This document shows positions 1-7,168 of a DNA stretch of 29,457 nucleotides, in pieces; position 1 is the stretch's first letter, and each line of letters begins with the position of its first letter. The position numbers and the translations under genes were made by a program. This DNA comes from JAGVSR01 sp964458265 (GTDB lineage: Bacteria; Pseudomonadota; Alphaproteobacteria; Rhizobiales; Hyphomicrobiaceae). The notes beneath the pieces are model-generated. The model was not told where the DNA came from. It did not search any database and worked only from the letters and a program-made list of their open reading frames with translations. The stretch spans positions 1 to 29,457 of the forward strand of contig CAYWIF010000035.1 in the NCBI GenBank assembly GCA_964458265.1, read 5' to 3'.

Positions 1-1
1 C

Positions 2-325
2 CCACGCCGCGAAGCAGCCAGCGGCCAAGTGGCCGCCGCGGCAGGCCGCGCCCCCGCGGAGCCGTCCGGCGGCGCCAGCCGCCGATCAGACGGCGTGAGC
101 GAAATAGACCCGCGCACCAAGGCTGGCGCTTTCGGCGAGAAAATTTCCGGCCCCCACAAACCCACCCTCGACGAAATGGGTCCGCACGCGACCCTGCCTG
201 TCAAATCCGGTAAGCCGCTCCCGGTGAAGCCGCCGCTCCCCACCCGCACCATCGAAATCGACGACCCCGCTGAAACGAAATCCCGCCGCGGCCGGCCCAA
301 AAAAACCGGTCGCCCGGGACGCTAA
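2..325 (+). CDS. Hypothetical protein, C-terminal part (5' end outside window)
   Basis: The reading frame is open from the first bases of the window to a TAA at 323-325, so this is probably the 3' end of a longer gene. A GTG at 29 is a possible internal start, but nothing marks it as the true one. Codon third positions are strongly G/C, which supports real coding. The visible ~107 residues are low complexity, rich in Pro, Ala, Gly and Lys, with no recognisable fold. The C-terminus is very basic and reads RRGRPKKTGRPGR, with two GRP cores like those of AT-hook DNA-minor-groove binding motifs. The AT-hook reading is suggestive only; basic disordered tails are common. I do not recognise the family. 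Confidence 0.55.
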   Translation, partial: PRREAASGQVAAAAGRAPAEPSGGASRRSDGVSEIDPRTKAGAFGEKISGPHKPTLDEMGPHATLPVKSGKPLPVKPPLPTRTIEIDDPAETKSRRGRPKKTGRPGR

Positions 326-492
326 CACCGCCCTCGCCCGTACCGATCGTCCGCCCGCCGCATTTTCGCAACATCCGCCCGGCAACTTCCCTCAGCGCAA
401 CGGGAAACTGGTCCCGTACGTTGACCCCTCGCCGTGTCCGGTCGAACCCGCCGGACGCGGGATCGCAACGAAGTTCTTCGGAGTGTTTATCC

Positions 493-726
493 ATGACCAA
501 AGCGCTCTCGCTTGCCGCCGTCGCCCTTGGCGCCGGCATGCTGTTCGCGACCACGGCCCAGTCCGCACCGGTGTCGGCGCCGCAGACCCCACTCGTCGCC
601 GGCAAATCACTGCTTGAGCCCGTGCGCTACGGCAGCCGCTGCCGCGCCTGGCGCCGCACGTGCTCCTACCGCTGGGGTTGGGGCTGGCGTTATCGCCGCT
701 GCATGCGCAATCACGGCTGCTGGTAA
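493..726 (+). CDS. Small exported cationic Cys/Trp-rich protein
   Basis: A 77-residue protein starting at ATG 493. The frame is open further upstream, but the residues before this ATG look unlike a protein start. Residues 1-24 form a clear Sec signal peptide (MTKALSLAAVALGAG, then a small-residue run ending TAQSA). The mature part ends in a compact segment rich in Arg, Trp and Tyr with four cysteines in the pattern C-x6-C-x12-C-x5-C followed by a terminal Trp. Even cysteine number and export suggest two disulfides in the periplasm. Similar short exported proteins with a Trp/Arg-rich four-Cys tail recur in Hyphomicrobiales, but I know of no assigned function. Its cationic, aromatic composition resembles antimicrobial peptides; that resemblance is compositional only. 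Confidence 0.75.
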   Translation: MTKALSLAAVALGAGMLFATTAQSAPVSAPQTPLVAGKSLLEPVRYGSRCRAWRRTCSYRWGWGWRYRRCMRNHGCW

Positions 727-830
727 GTCGTGCTGCGGGAGCGCGGGTCGCGGCTTCCTAACCACCGTTAACCGGCCATTGGCTTGAACTGTGCTTCGAT
801 GGGGCAGCCCCTGCCCCGTCGGAGCCGTCC

Positions 831-2186
831 ATGATTCCTACCCGGCGTTCCCTCCTGACCGGTGCCCTCGGTGCCGCCGCCGCCACAACGGCAACCGTGG
901 CCGCGCATGCCGGACCGCGCGGCCCCGGCAATGACATCTCCGCTGGCAACCACGCGCTCATTCCCGAAACGGGGAGCGACGACACCGCCCGCCTCCAGCA
1001 AGAGATCGACCGCGCGGCTCAGGACCGCCGCCCGCTCCAACTGCCGCCGGGCACCTTCCGCACGGGCCCCCTGAAACTCCATCCCGGCACGGTTCTCCTC
1101 GGCGCGCACGGCCTCACGACGCTCGAATTCATCGGCGGCAACGCTCTCATTTATGCGATCGATGCCGCCAATCTCCGCATCGAAAATCTCATCCTCGACG
1201 GTGCCAACCGGACCCTTGATGCCGATGAGGACGCCGCCCTGATCCGCCTCACGGATTGCACGAGCCTGACGCTCGCCAACGTCACCGTTCGCGGTTCGCT
1301 GGCCAACGGCATCACGCTCACCCGCTGTTCCGGCCGCATCACCGACTGCACAATTTCCCATGCACTTCTCGCCGCTATCCGCAGCCGCGACGCCACCGGC
1401 CTCGACATCGCCCACAACGCCATCAGCCAGTGCCGCAACAACGGCATCCAGATCTGGCGCACCGAACCCGGCGACGACGGCACCCTTGTCACCGCCAACC
1501 GCATTTCGCACATCCAATCCAAGGGCGGCGGAACGGGCCAGAACGGCAACGGCGTGAATATCTTCCGCGCGGCGAACGTCGTTATCTCCGGCAACCGCAT
1601 CACCGACTGCGCCTATTCCGCCGTGCGCGGCAACGCCGCCTCCAACATCCAGATCATCGCCAACAGCGCCCAGCGCATCGGCGAAGTGGCGCTCTACGCC
1701 GAATTCGGCTTCGAAGGTGCCGTCATCGCCAATAACCTCGTCGATGGCGCGGCCACCGGCATCTCCGTCACGAATTTCAACGAGGGCGGCCGCCTCGCGG
1801 TCGTCGAAGGCAACTTGATCCGCAATCTCCACCGCCGCGAGCACGAGCCCGTCGACAAGCGCGGCGAGGGCATTTCCGTCGAGGCCGACAGCATCGTCGC
1901 TGGCAACGTCGTCGAGAACGCGCCCACGTGCGGGATCATGGTCGGCTGGGGACGTTACATGCGCAACGTGCTCGTCACGCACAACCTGATCCGCGACACA
2001 GCCACCGGCATCCTCATCTCCGCCGACGCCCAAGCCGGGTCCTGCCTCGTGTCGTCGAACCTTATCGCCGAAACAAAAAACGGCGCCATCCGCGCGATGG
2101 CTTTCGGCCAACCCGAAGGCCCGGACCTCGCAGCCGGACGCGACGATCGCCAACGCATCTCCGTGTCTGACAACCTTGTCGGCTGA
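831..2186 (+). CDS. Tat-exported parallel beta-helix protein (TIGR03808-like)
   Basis: A 451-residue protein with a twin-arginine signal (TRRSLLTG, Arg5-Arg6) and an Ala-rich hydrophobic segment ending near residue 27, so it is probably exported folded to the periplasm. The rest is a right-handed parallel beta-helix like pectate-lyase-fold proteins. An N-terminal segment resembling those of pectin-lyase-like proteins (LQQEIDRAAQDRRPLQLPPG, about 55-75) is followed by many short coils of the form 'I.NN.I....NGI.I' from about residue 110 to the end. The Tat signal plus repeats match the family named TIGR03808 in Rhizobiales, which is uncharacterised. A carbohydrate-binding or carbohydrate-cleaving role is possible from the fold, but I cannot identify catalytic residues. 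Its TGA (2184-2186) directly abuts the stop of the convergent gene. Confidence 0.85.
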   Translation: MIPTRRSLLTGALGAAAATTATVAAHAGPRGPGNDISAGNHALIPETGSDDTARLQQEIDRAAQDRRPLQLPPGTFRTGPLKLHPGTVLLGAHGLTTLEFIGGNALIYAIDAANLRIENLILDGANRTLDADEDAALIRLTDCTSLTLANVTVRGSLANGITLTRCSGRITDCTISHALLAAIRSRDATGLDIAHNAISQCRNNGIQIWRTEPGDDGTLVTANRISHIQSKGGGTGQNGNGVNIFRAANVVISGNRITDCAYSAVRGNAASNIQIIANSAQRIGEVALYAEFGFEGAVIANNLVDGAATGISVTNFNEGGRLAVVEGNLIRNLHRREHEPVDKRGEGISVEADSIVAGNVVENAPTCGIMVGWGRYMRNVLVTHNLIRDTATGILISADAQAGSCLVSSNLIAETKNGAIRAMAFGQPEGPDLAAGRDDRQRISVSDNLVG

Positions 2187-2849
2187 TCAACCCGGCGGCG
2201 TCGCCGCGATCACCTTGAGCAGCGCGCTGTCTTTCGCGATCTGCGCGATATCCTGGCACTGCGCCTTGGTCGCGGCCGTGCACTCGATCGTCACCGTGTA
2301 AGGCACCCCGAACTTCGTCACGGTATATTCGGCAATCGAGCCTTCCATTCCCTGCTCGTCGTTCTCGTCGAACACCGACACGTCCGGCCCGGCCGACGCC
2401 GCCGCCCCTGGCCCGGTCGTGGCATAAACCGGATAATCGGCACCGAACGAATGCTGCACGCGCAGATCGGCAGCAACGCTCACTGTCACGTCGCCGTACG
2501 TATCCACGATCTGATACCAGACCGGATTGGTCTCATCCGTGTGGACTTCGCGCGTGCCTATGGGCTGCGGCCCAAGCCCGGGAAACGAGTTCTGCACAAG
2601 ACCCGGCGCGCCTTCGAAGCCGATCACCGGCAGCTTCACCTTATCGAGCCGCGACGACACGCTCGGCGCAACGCCGCGCGCCGCCGCCTCCTGCCGCGCC
2701 GTTACGAATTGCGCGATCTCGGGACTTGACCACTCGACGCTGAGCAGCCGATCCGCCGCCTGCGCCGTTCCTGTCAAACCGCAAACGGCGATCGCAGCGG
2801 CACATGCTCCGCGTTGAACCCTACGCACTTTTCCACCCCACGTCGTCAT
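2187..2849 (-). CDS. Hypothetical exported protein
   Basis: A 220-residue protein with a Sec-type signal peptide (basic start MTTWGGKVRRVQRG, hydrophobic AAAIAVCGLTG, likely cleavage after TAQA near residue 31). The mature part shows a hydrophobic strand-rich middle (VWYQIVDTYGDVTVSVAADL) and a C-terminal half with two cysteines in IECTAATKAQCQD, probably a disulfide in the periplasm. I do not recognise the family and see no catalytic motif. It is transcribed divergently from the AsmA-like gene with 136 bases between the starts, and converges on the beta-helix gene with no intergenic base. The start ATG at 2849 is the first in the frame to give a proper signal peptide. Confidence 0.75.
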   Translation of the reverse strand: MTTWGGKVRRVQRGACAAAIAVCGLTGTAQAADRLLSVEWSSPEIAQFVTARQEAAARGVAPSVSSRLDKVKLPVIGFEGAPGLVQNSFPGLGPQPIGTREVHTDETNPVWYQIVDTYGDVTVSVAADLRVQHSFGADYPVYATTGPGAAASAGPDVSVFDENDEQGMEGSIAEYTVTKFGVPYTVTIECTAATKAQCQDIAQIAKDSALLKVIAATPPG

Positions 2850-2953
2850 CCCGCCAATCTAGCGCTCCCTCAGCCCCCGCATCAAGCCGCGCACAACCCC
2901 GCAGTGTGTCGGATATGTGCCACTCTTCAAGGCGATGACATGACAGTGCCGCC

Positions 2954-2970
2954 TATCCTCGGCTAGGATA
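2954..2970. promoter_or_regulatory. Inverted repeat TATCCT-N5-AGGATA before the AsmA-like gene
   Basis: Perfect 6-base arms separated by CGGCT, lying 15 bases before the ATG at 2986 and just before its purine-rich ribosome-binding region (AAGGGGATGGA). It could be an operator or a small hairpin in the 5' leader. The site sits between two divergent genes. No regulator can be assigned. Confidence 0.3.
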
Positions 2971-2985
2971 AGGCAAGGGGATGGA

Positions 2986-5388
2986 ATGACCGACACCAAC
3001 GCAACGCTTGCGCCGATCGCGCCACGCCGCGGCATTCGCTGGGGCTGGATCGTCACCGGATTTATCGCGCTTCTCGCAGTCATAGCCGCGAGCCTTTTCA
3101 TCGCACCACCCGCTTTCTTCTTCACGTCACTCCTGAAGAAAGCGATCCACGACCAGACCGGCCGCGAACTTACGGTCACCAGTTCGCGCTATCGCATTCG
3201 CGAAACCGTCACGGTCGAACTTCTCGGCGTCGAGTTTGGCCGTCCCGGCAGCACGGCCGGAACGTCTCCGCTCAGCGCGCGCAAGATCACCGCGACCGTC
3301 CCCCTGCGCTCGCTCATGGACGGAACGCCTCAGATCCTCTCCCTCGACCTCGACGCTCCCGTGTTCAATCTCGTGCGCGACGCCGCCGGCTCCGGCAACT
3401 GGGAGGCGCCGCCCGTGTCGCCGGCGAACAATGAAACCGCGCAGGCCACCGCGCTGCCGCTCCCGCCCACCACCATCCGCAACGGAACGCTGATCTACCG
3501 GGACGAACGCGACGCCACCGATCTGCGCTTCGACGCCATTGACGCAACCCTTGCCGCGGATGCCACGTACGGCGGGGCGGCCGCGAAAGGCAGCCTTGCA
3601 TTCAAAACCGAACCGATCGCCTTCGATCTCACCGTCGCCGACACTGAAGCCGCCCTGTCCGGCAAGACAACCGCACTCACCCTGGCGCTCGACAGCCGCA
3701 TCCTGAAGGCGCGTCTGGCCGGCCAGGGTGCTTTCGGCGAAAGCCCCATGCTGGCGGGTGAAATCGATGCATCGAGCCGGTCCGCGAGAGAGCTGGCTGC
3801 CTGGCTGGGATTTGCCGACAGCGTACCCGCCACCGCCGGAGCGCTCACCCTTAAAACCAGCATCGAACCTGAAACGACGGCCACGCGCGCCACCGGCAGC
3901 ATCGTCTTGCGCGACGCACCTGTCGCCTACGACGTCGCGCTGGCGAGCTTGCGCGAGATCATCGCCGGCAAACCGGCGGCGCTGAAAGGCACGGTCGCCG
4001 GTGAAGGCCTCACAGCCGATCTCGATGGCACAGCCGAATTCGCGACCGGCAACCGCTATCGCGGAACCGTCAAGGCAACGGCGCAATCCATCGGCGTGCT
4101 GGCGGCGCGGCTCGGTGTGTCCAATCCCGCCGTCACAGCGCTTGGACCCGGCTCATTGAGCGCAACGATAGACGCCGCCGCTGACAAGCTCACCCTAACC
4201 GGGGCCGAGTTCGACGCCGGCGGCCGCACGGGCAAGTTCGACGGCGAGATCGGCTTGGGCGGCCAGCGCCCGCGCGTCACCGGCGCGCTCGAACTCTCGA
4301 AGCTCGACCTCGACGCTCTCCTCGGCAGAACACCCCCACCGCCGTCTGCCGCCCCCGAAAGCGCGCCGCCCGACGACGGTTTTGCCACGACGTACGATGT
4401 TCTCGCCGCCGAACTCGACGCCATCGAGAACCCGCCCCTACAAGCCGCGACGTTGGAGGCCGCGCCGTCCGCCAACGGATGGAGCACCGCGCCGATCGAC
4501 TTGAACGCGCTGCGCACCGTCGATCTCGATCTCGACCTCACCCTTGCCAGCCTCAAATTGGGCCAGCTCCCGCTCGGCAAAACCCGCCTCAAGACCAAAC
4601 TTGAGAACGGCGAACTCGCGGCCACCATCCAAGAAGCCGTCATCGGCCAGGGCACAGGCTCCGGCGAAATCGCGCTCAAAGCCCGCGGCACGGCGCACGA
4701 CGCCGCCATCGGCCTCAAGCTGGTCAATGTCGATGCCGAGCCCGTCACCGCCGAACTGTCCGGCAAGCCGCTGCTCAAGGGCCAATCGAATGTCGAGATT
4801 TCCACCCGTGCCAACGGGCGGTCGCTGGCGGAACTGGTGTCCACGCTCGACGGCAGCGCCCGCATCGACATGAAGAAGGGCCAGTTGCGGGGCTGGGACA
4901 TCGGCGCGATGGTCGCGGAACTGTGGAACTACAAGGGCTGGGGCTATACGCCGTCGCGCAACACGCCCGTCGATCAGTTGACCGCCAACTACACCATCAA
5001 GGCAGGCACCGTCCGCTCGACTCCCGACCTCACCATGAAGGGCCCGACCGCCGGTCTGCGTTCGGTCGGCAATGTCGTCGTGCCGCGCCGTCACATCGAC
5101 CAGAACGTCGATGTGCAAAATCTCTTCTTCAACATCGTCATCAAGGGCGACTGGACCAAGAAACTTTGGATCGGCCCCGCCTTCCTCGCGGGCGTGCAGC
5201 CTGCTCCCGGCGCCGCCCCGGAAGCCGGTACGCCGCCGCCCGAGTCCGCGCTGCCGCGCGCCCTGCCCGCCGATCTCGTCGCCCGCATCGAACGCATCCT
5301 GTCCGACACGTCGGCGGCGGCACGCCTCAGCGGCGCTCAAAAAGCATTTCTGACCTCGCTCATAACGGGAGGTGGGTCAGGGACATAG
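2986..5388 (+). CDS. AsmA family protein
   Basis: An 800-residue protein with one N-terminal membrane segment (about residues 18-45, GWIVTGFIALLAVIAASLF followed by more hydrophobic residues). A long beta-rich periplasmic body follows, containing many GxLxxxxxxLxLxxLDLDALL-type strands. The C-terminal part (about 595-745) carries the typical AsmA C-terminal signature: LVSTLDGSARIDMKKGQLRG, then GAMVAELWNY and the 'GNVVVPRRHIDQNVDVQ' strand. AsmA-like proteins resemble bridge-like lipid-transfer proteins and influence outer-membrane assembly and lipid homeostasis; a role here is inferred from the family. A Pro-rich linker at about 445-465 separates two halves. It heads a co-directional run with the M23 peptidase (70 bases downstream) and the S8-M4 protease. 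Start ATG 2986 is preceded by AAGGGGATGGA. Confidence 0.88.
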   Translation: MTDTNATLAPIAPRRGIRWGWIVTGFIALLAVIAASLFIAPPAFFFTSLLKKAIHDQTGRELTVTSSRYRIRETVTVELLGVEFGRPGSTAGTSPLSARKITATVPLRSLMDGTPQILSLDLDAPVFNLVRDAAGSGNWEAPPVSPANNETAQATALPLPPTTIRNGTLIYRDERDATDLRFDAIDATLAADATYGGAAAKGSLAFKTEPIAFDLTVADTEAALSGKTTALTLALDSRILKARLAGQGAFGESPMLAGEIDASSRSARELAAWLGFADSVPATAGALTLKTSIEPETTATRATGSIVLRDAPVAYDVALASLREIIAGKPAALKGTVAGEGLTADLDGTAEFATGNRYRGTVKATAQSIGVLAARLGVSNPAVTALGPGSLSATIDAAADKLTLTGAEFDAGGRTGKFDGEIGLGGQRPRVTGALELSKLDLDALLGRTPPPPSAAPESAPPDDGFATTYDVLAAELDAIENPPLQAATLEAAPSANGWSTAPIDLNALRTVDLDLDLTLASLKLGQLPLGKTRLKTKLENGELAATIQEAVIGQGTGSGEIALKARGTAHDAAIGLKLVNVDAEPVTAELSGKPLLKGQSNVEISTRANGRSLAELVSTLDGSARIDMKKGQLRGWDIGAMVAELWNYKGWGYTPSRNTPVDQLTANYTIKAGTVRSTPDLTMKGPTAGLRSVGNVVVPRRHIDQNVDVQNLFFNIVIKGDWTKKLWIGPAFLAGVQPAPGAAPEAGTPPPESALPRALPADLVARIERILSDTSAAARLSGAQKAFLTSLITGGGSGT

Positions 5389-5392
5389 ACCG

Positions 5393-5407
5393 GCCCGCGT
5401 TGCGGGC
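5393..5407 (+). terminator. Short GC hairpin after the AsmA-like gene
   Basis: GCCCGC-GTT-GCGGGC, a perfect 6-bp stem with a 3-base loop, starts 4 bases after the TAG at 5386-5388. The T-run (TTTTT, about 5428-5432) lies some 20 bases downstream rather than directly after the stem. It is therefore at best a weak or attenuating terminator, or a 3'-end stabiliser between two genes of one operon. Confidence 0.3.
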
Positions 5408-5458
5408 GACACATCGATTGGGCATACTTTTTCCGGGGACGCACAGGGGGACTTTGTT

Positions 5459-7140
5459 GTGGCGTTGAAGCGATCCAGCATCGGCACGGTCGGGCTATCT
5501 GCACTCCTCGCGGGCGTCTCTGCGGTCTCGATCACCGCGTTTCTCGCAGACCCGCACGCTCATGCCGGAGACGGGCGACCAGAACGCACCACTCTTCTCG
5601 GCCGCGATCTGATGAGCCACGCGCTCCTGCAGGGGCTCGGCGCCCACGCCCCCGCACTTCCCTCGCCGCACCGCTTCCCCGAGCCGGCCTGTCCACCCGG
5701 TCAATCGGCCCTGCCCGGCGAAGCACGCCTTCAATTCGCCAAGTGCCAACTGACACCGGAGCCCGTACCGGCGCCGGTGCCCACACCCGATCCCACGCCA
5801 GCCCCGACGCCGGTGCCGGGTCCCGCACCCGAGCCGCCCAAACCGCAATTCGCCTATCATCCGCCCGGCGATCTTCTCGAAAAAGATAAAGGCCGTGGCC
5901 GCGCGGGCGACCGCTTCGTCTATCTGCCCAACATCATCTTCCCGCTGAAACTCGGTGACGGTCTCTTCCCCCACATGAACTCCCAGATCTGGGGCTATGG
6001 CGGCGGCGGCTGGGGCGGCAAGGGCGCGGCGGGTGGCAGCGAAAGCGACCGGCGCAATTACGATCCCAACCAACAGCGCGACAACTATTGCGAAGTCCGC
6101 GGCTGGGCGATGCCTTTGTGTCCGTCAGGCGCCGGCCACCAGGGACAGGACATCCGCCCCGCGACCTTCAAGGACAACGCCTGGGAAGCAATTGCCGTCG
6201 TCGATGGCACCGTCACCAACGTGACCAAGAACACGACCGTCCAGATCAAAGGTAAGGATGGGACCGACTACTACTACCTTCACATGCATCCCAGTTCGAT
6301 CAAGGTGAAAACGGGACAAGCGGTCAAACAGGGGCAAGTGCTCGGCAAGGTCTCCAAGTACATGAACGGCTCGCCTTCGACGAGCCTGCACCTGCATTTC
6401 CAGGCCCGCCAGACCATCAAGGCGGGCACCAAAACGATCACGGCCTACGTTCCGGTTTTCACGTCGCTGGTTGCAGCACTCCGCCGTGACAAAGGCATCG
6501 ATCCCGGCATTGCAGCCGATGGGACGCTCATCGTCGATGCGGCCTACGAGATCGGTGCACCGCAGCCGCAACCGCCACCGGAACCGGCACCCGAGCCAGA
6601 GCCTGCACCGCAGCCCGAGCCTGCTCCTGTTCCGGAGCCCGCCCCCGAACCGGAACCCGCGCCGCAGCCGGAGCCAACGCCCGAACCCGCGCCCGCCCCG
6701 CAGCCTGAACCCGCGCCCGAACCTGTTCCGGAGCCGGCCCCCGAACCGGAACCTGCACCACAGCCGGAACCGGCACCTGAACCCGCGCCCGTCCCGCAAC
6801 NNNNNNNNNNNNNNNNNNNNNNNNNNNNNNNNNNNNNNNNNNNNNNNNNNNNNNNNNNNNNNNNNNNNNNNNNNNNNNNNNNNNNNNNNNNNNNNNNNNN
6901 CCGGAACCTGCACCACAGCCGGAACCGGCACCTGAACCCGCGCCCGTCCCGCAACCGGAGCCTGAACCCGCACCGGCTCCAGCGCCTGAACCGCAACCGG
7001 AACCGCAGCCGGCTCCAACGCCTGCGCCGCAGCCCGCGCCAACACCCGAACCCGTGCCGCCTGCACCCGAACCCGAGAAAGGTTGGTGGCAATGGATGAA
7101 GGATGGAGCGTCGAGTTGGTGGTCCTGGTGGAAAAGCTGA
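5459..7140 (+). CDS. M23 family metallopeptidase with Pro/Glu-rich region and Trp-rich tail (interrupted by assembly gap)
   Basis: I place the start at GTG 5459. It has AGGGGG 8 bases upstream and begins a good signal peptide (VALKRSSIG, hydrophobic core, cleavage after HAHA near residue 31). The M23 (LytM/lysostaphin-type) zinc endopeptidase domain spans about residues 215-345. Ligands are His227 and Asp231 (HQGQD) and His313 in LHLHF, with His311 as the second HxH histidine, so the site is intact and the enzyme should cut peptidoglycan cross-bridges. From about residue 368 the protein is Pro-Glu-Ala/Gln-Pro repeats, interrupted by 100 N. After the gap the correct frame (starting at 6901) continues the same repeat and ends in GWWQWMKDGASSWWSWWKS at TGA 7138-7140. 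Joining the identical 55-base gap flanks gives a 508-residue protein in frame. The S8-M4 gene begins 28 bases downstream. Confidence 0.88.
6560..7076 (+). repeat. Coding Pro/Glu/Ala/Gln-rich degenerate repeat
   Basis: Degenerate tandem units of about 6-12 bases encode PEPAP, PEPEP and APQPEP blocks in the M23 protein, including the longer block APEPEPAPQPEPAPEPAPVP. The array is continuous on both sides of the N gap, and its near-identity is the likely reason the assembly broke here. It probably forms an extended, acidic periplasmic linker or wall-spanning stalk. Confidence 0.85.
6801..6900. other. Scaffold gap (100 N) inside the M23 gene
   Basis: Exactly 100 N. The 55 bases before it (6746-6800) and the 55 bases after it (6901-6955) are identical. 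This is what overlapping contig ends from a k=55 de Bruijn graph would leave, so the true gap may be negative. Because 100 is not a multiple of 3, literal translation across the gap goes out of frame. Confidence 0.95.
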
Positions 7141-7168
7141 TGGGCAATGAGCCCCACGAGGTGAAGAA

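Noticed and set aside
768..2153. 461-codon open frame on the minus strand
   Set aside because: It lies entirely opposite the beta-helix gene, whose Tat signal and repeats are clear. The antisense frame is open only because of high GC3 and has no domain.
2940..2969. ATGACA-N18-TAGGAT as a promoter for the AsmA-like gene
   Set aside because: The implied start point would fall within the ribosome-binding region at about 2976, leaving almost no leader, and the -10 match is only 4 of 6.
3127..5340. Two long minus-strand frames (3127-4086 and 4438-5340)
   Set aside because: Both are antisense to the AsmA-like gene and have no recognisable features or start signals.
6560..7076. Repeat array as a CRISPR or satellite
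   Set aside because: The units are codon-phased, encode Pro/Glu/Ala/Gln blocks, and have no unique spacers.
6901..7099. Arg/Asn/His-rich C-terminus obtained by translating the M23 gene straight through the N run
   Set aside because: 100 N is not a multiple of 3; the frame beginning at 6901 continues the PEPAP repeat and ends in a sensible tail, so the other frame is an artefact.
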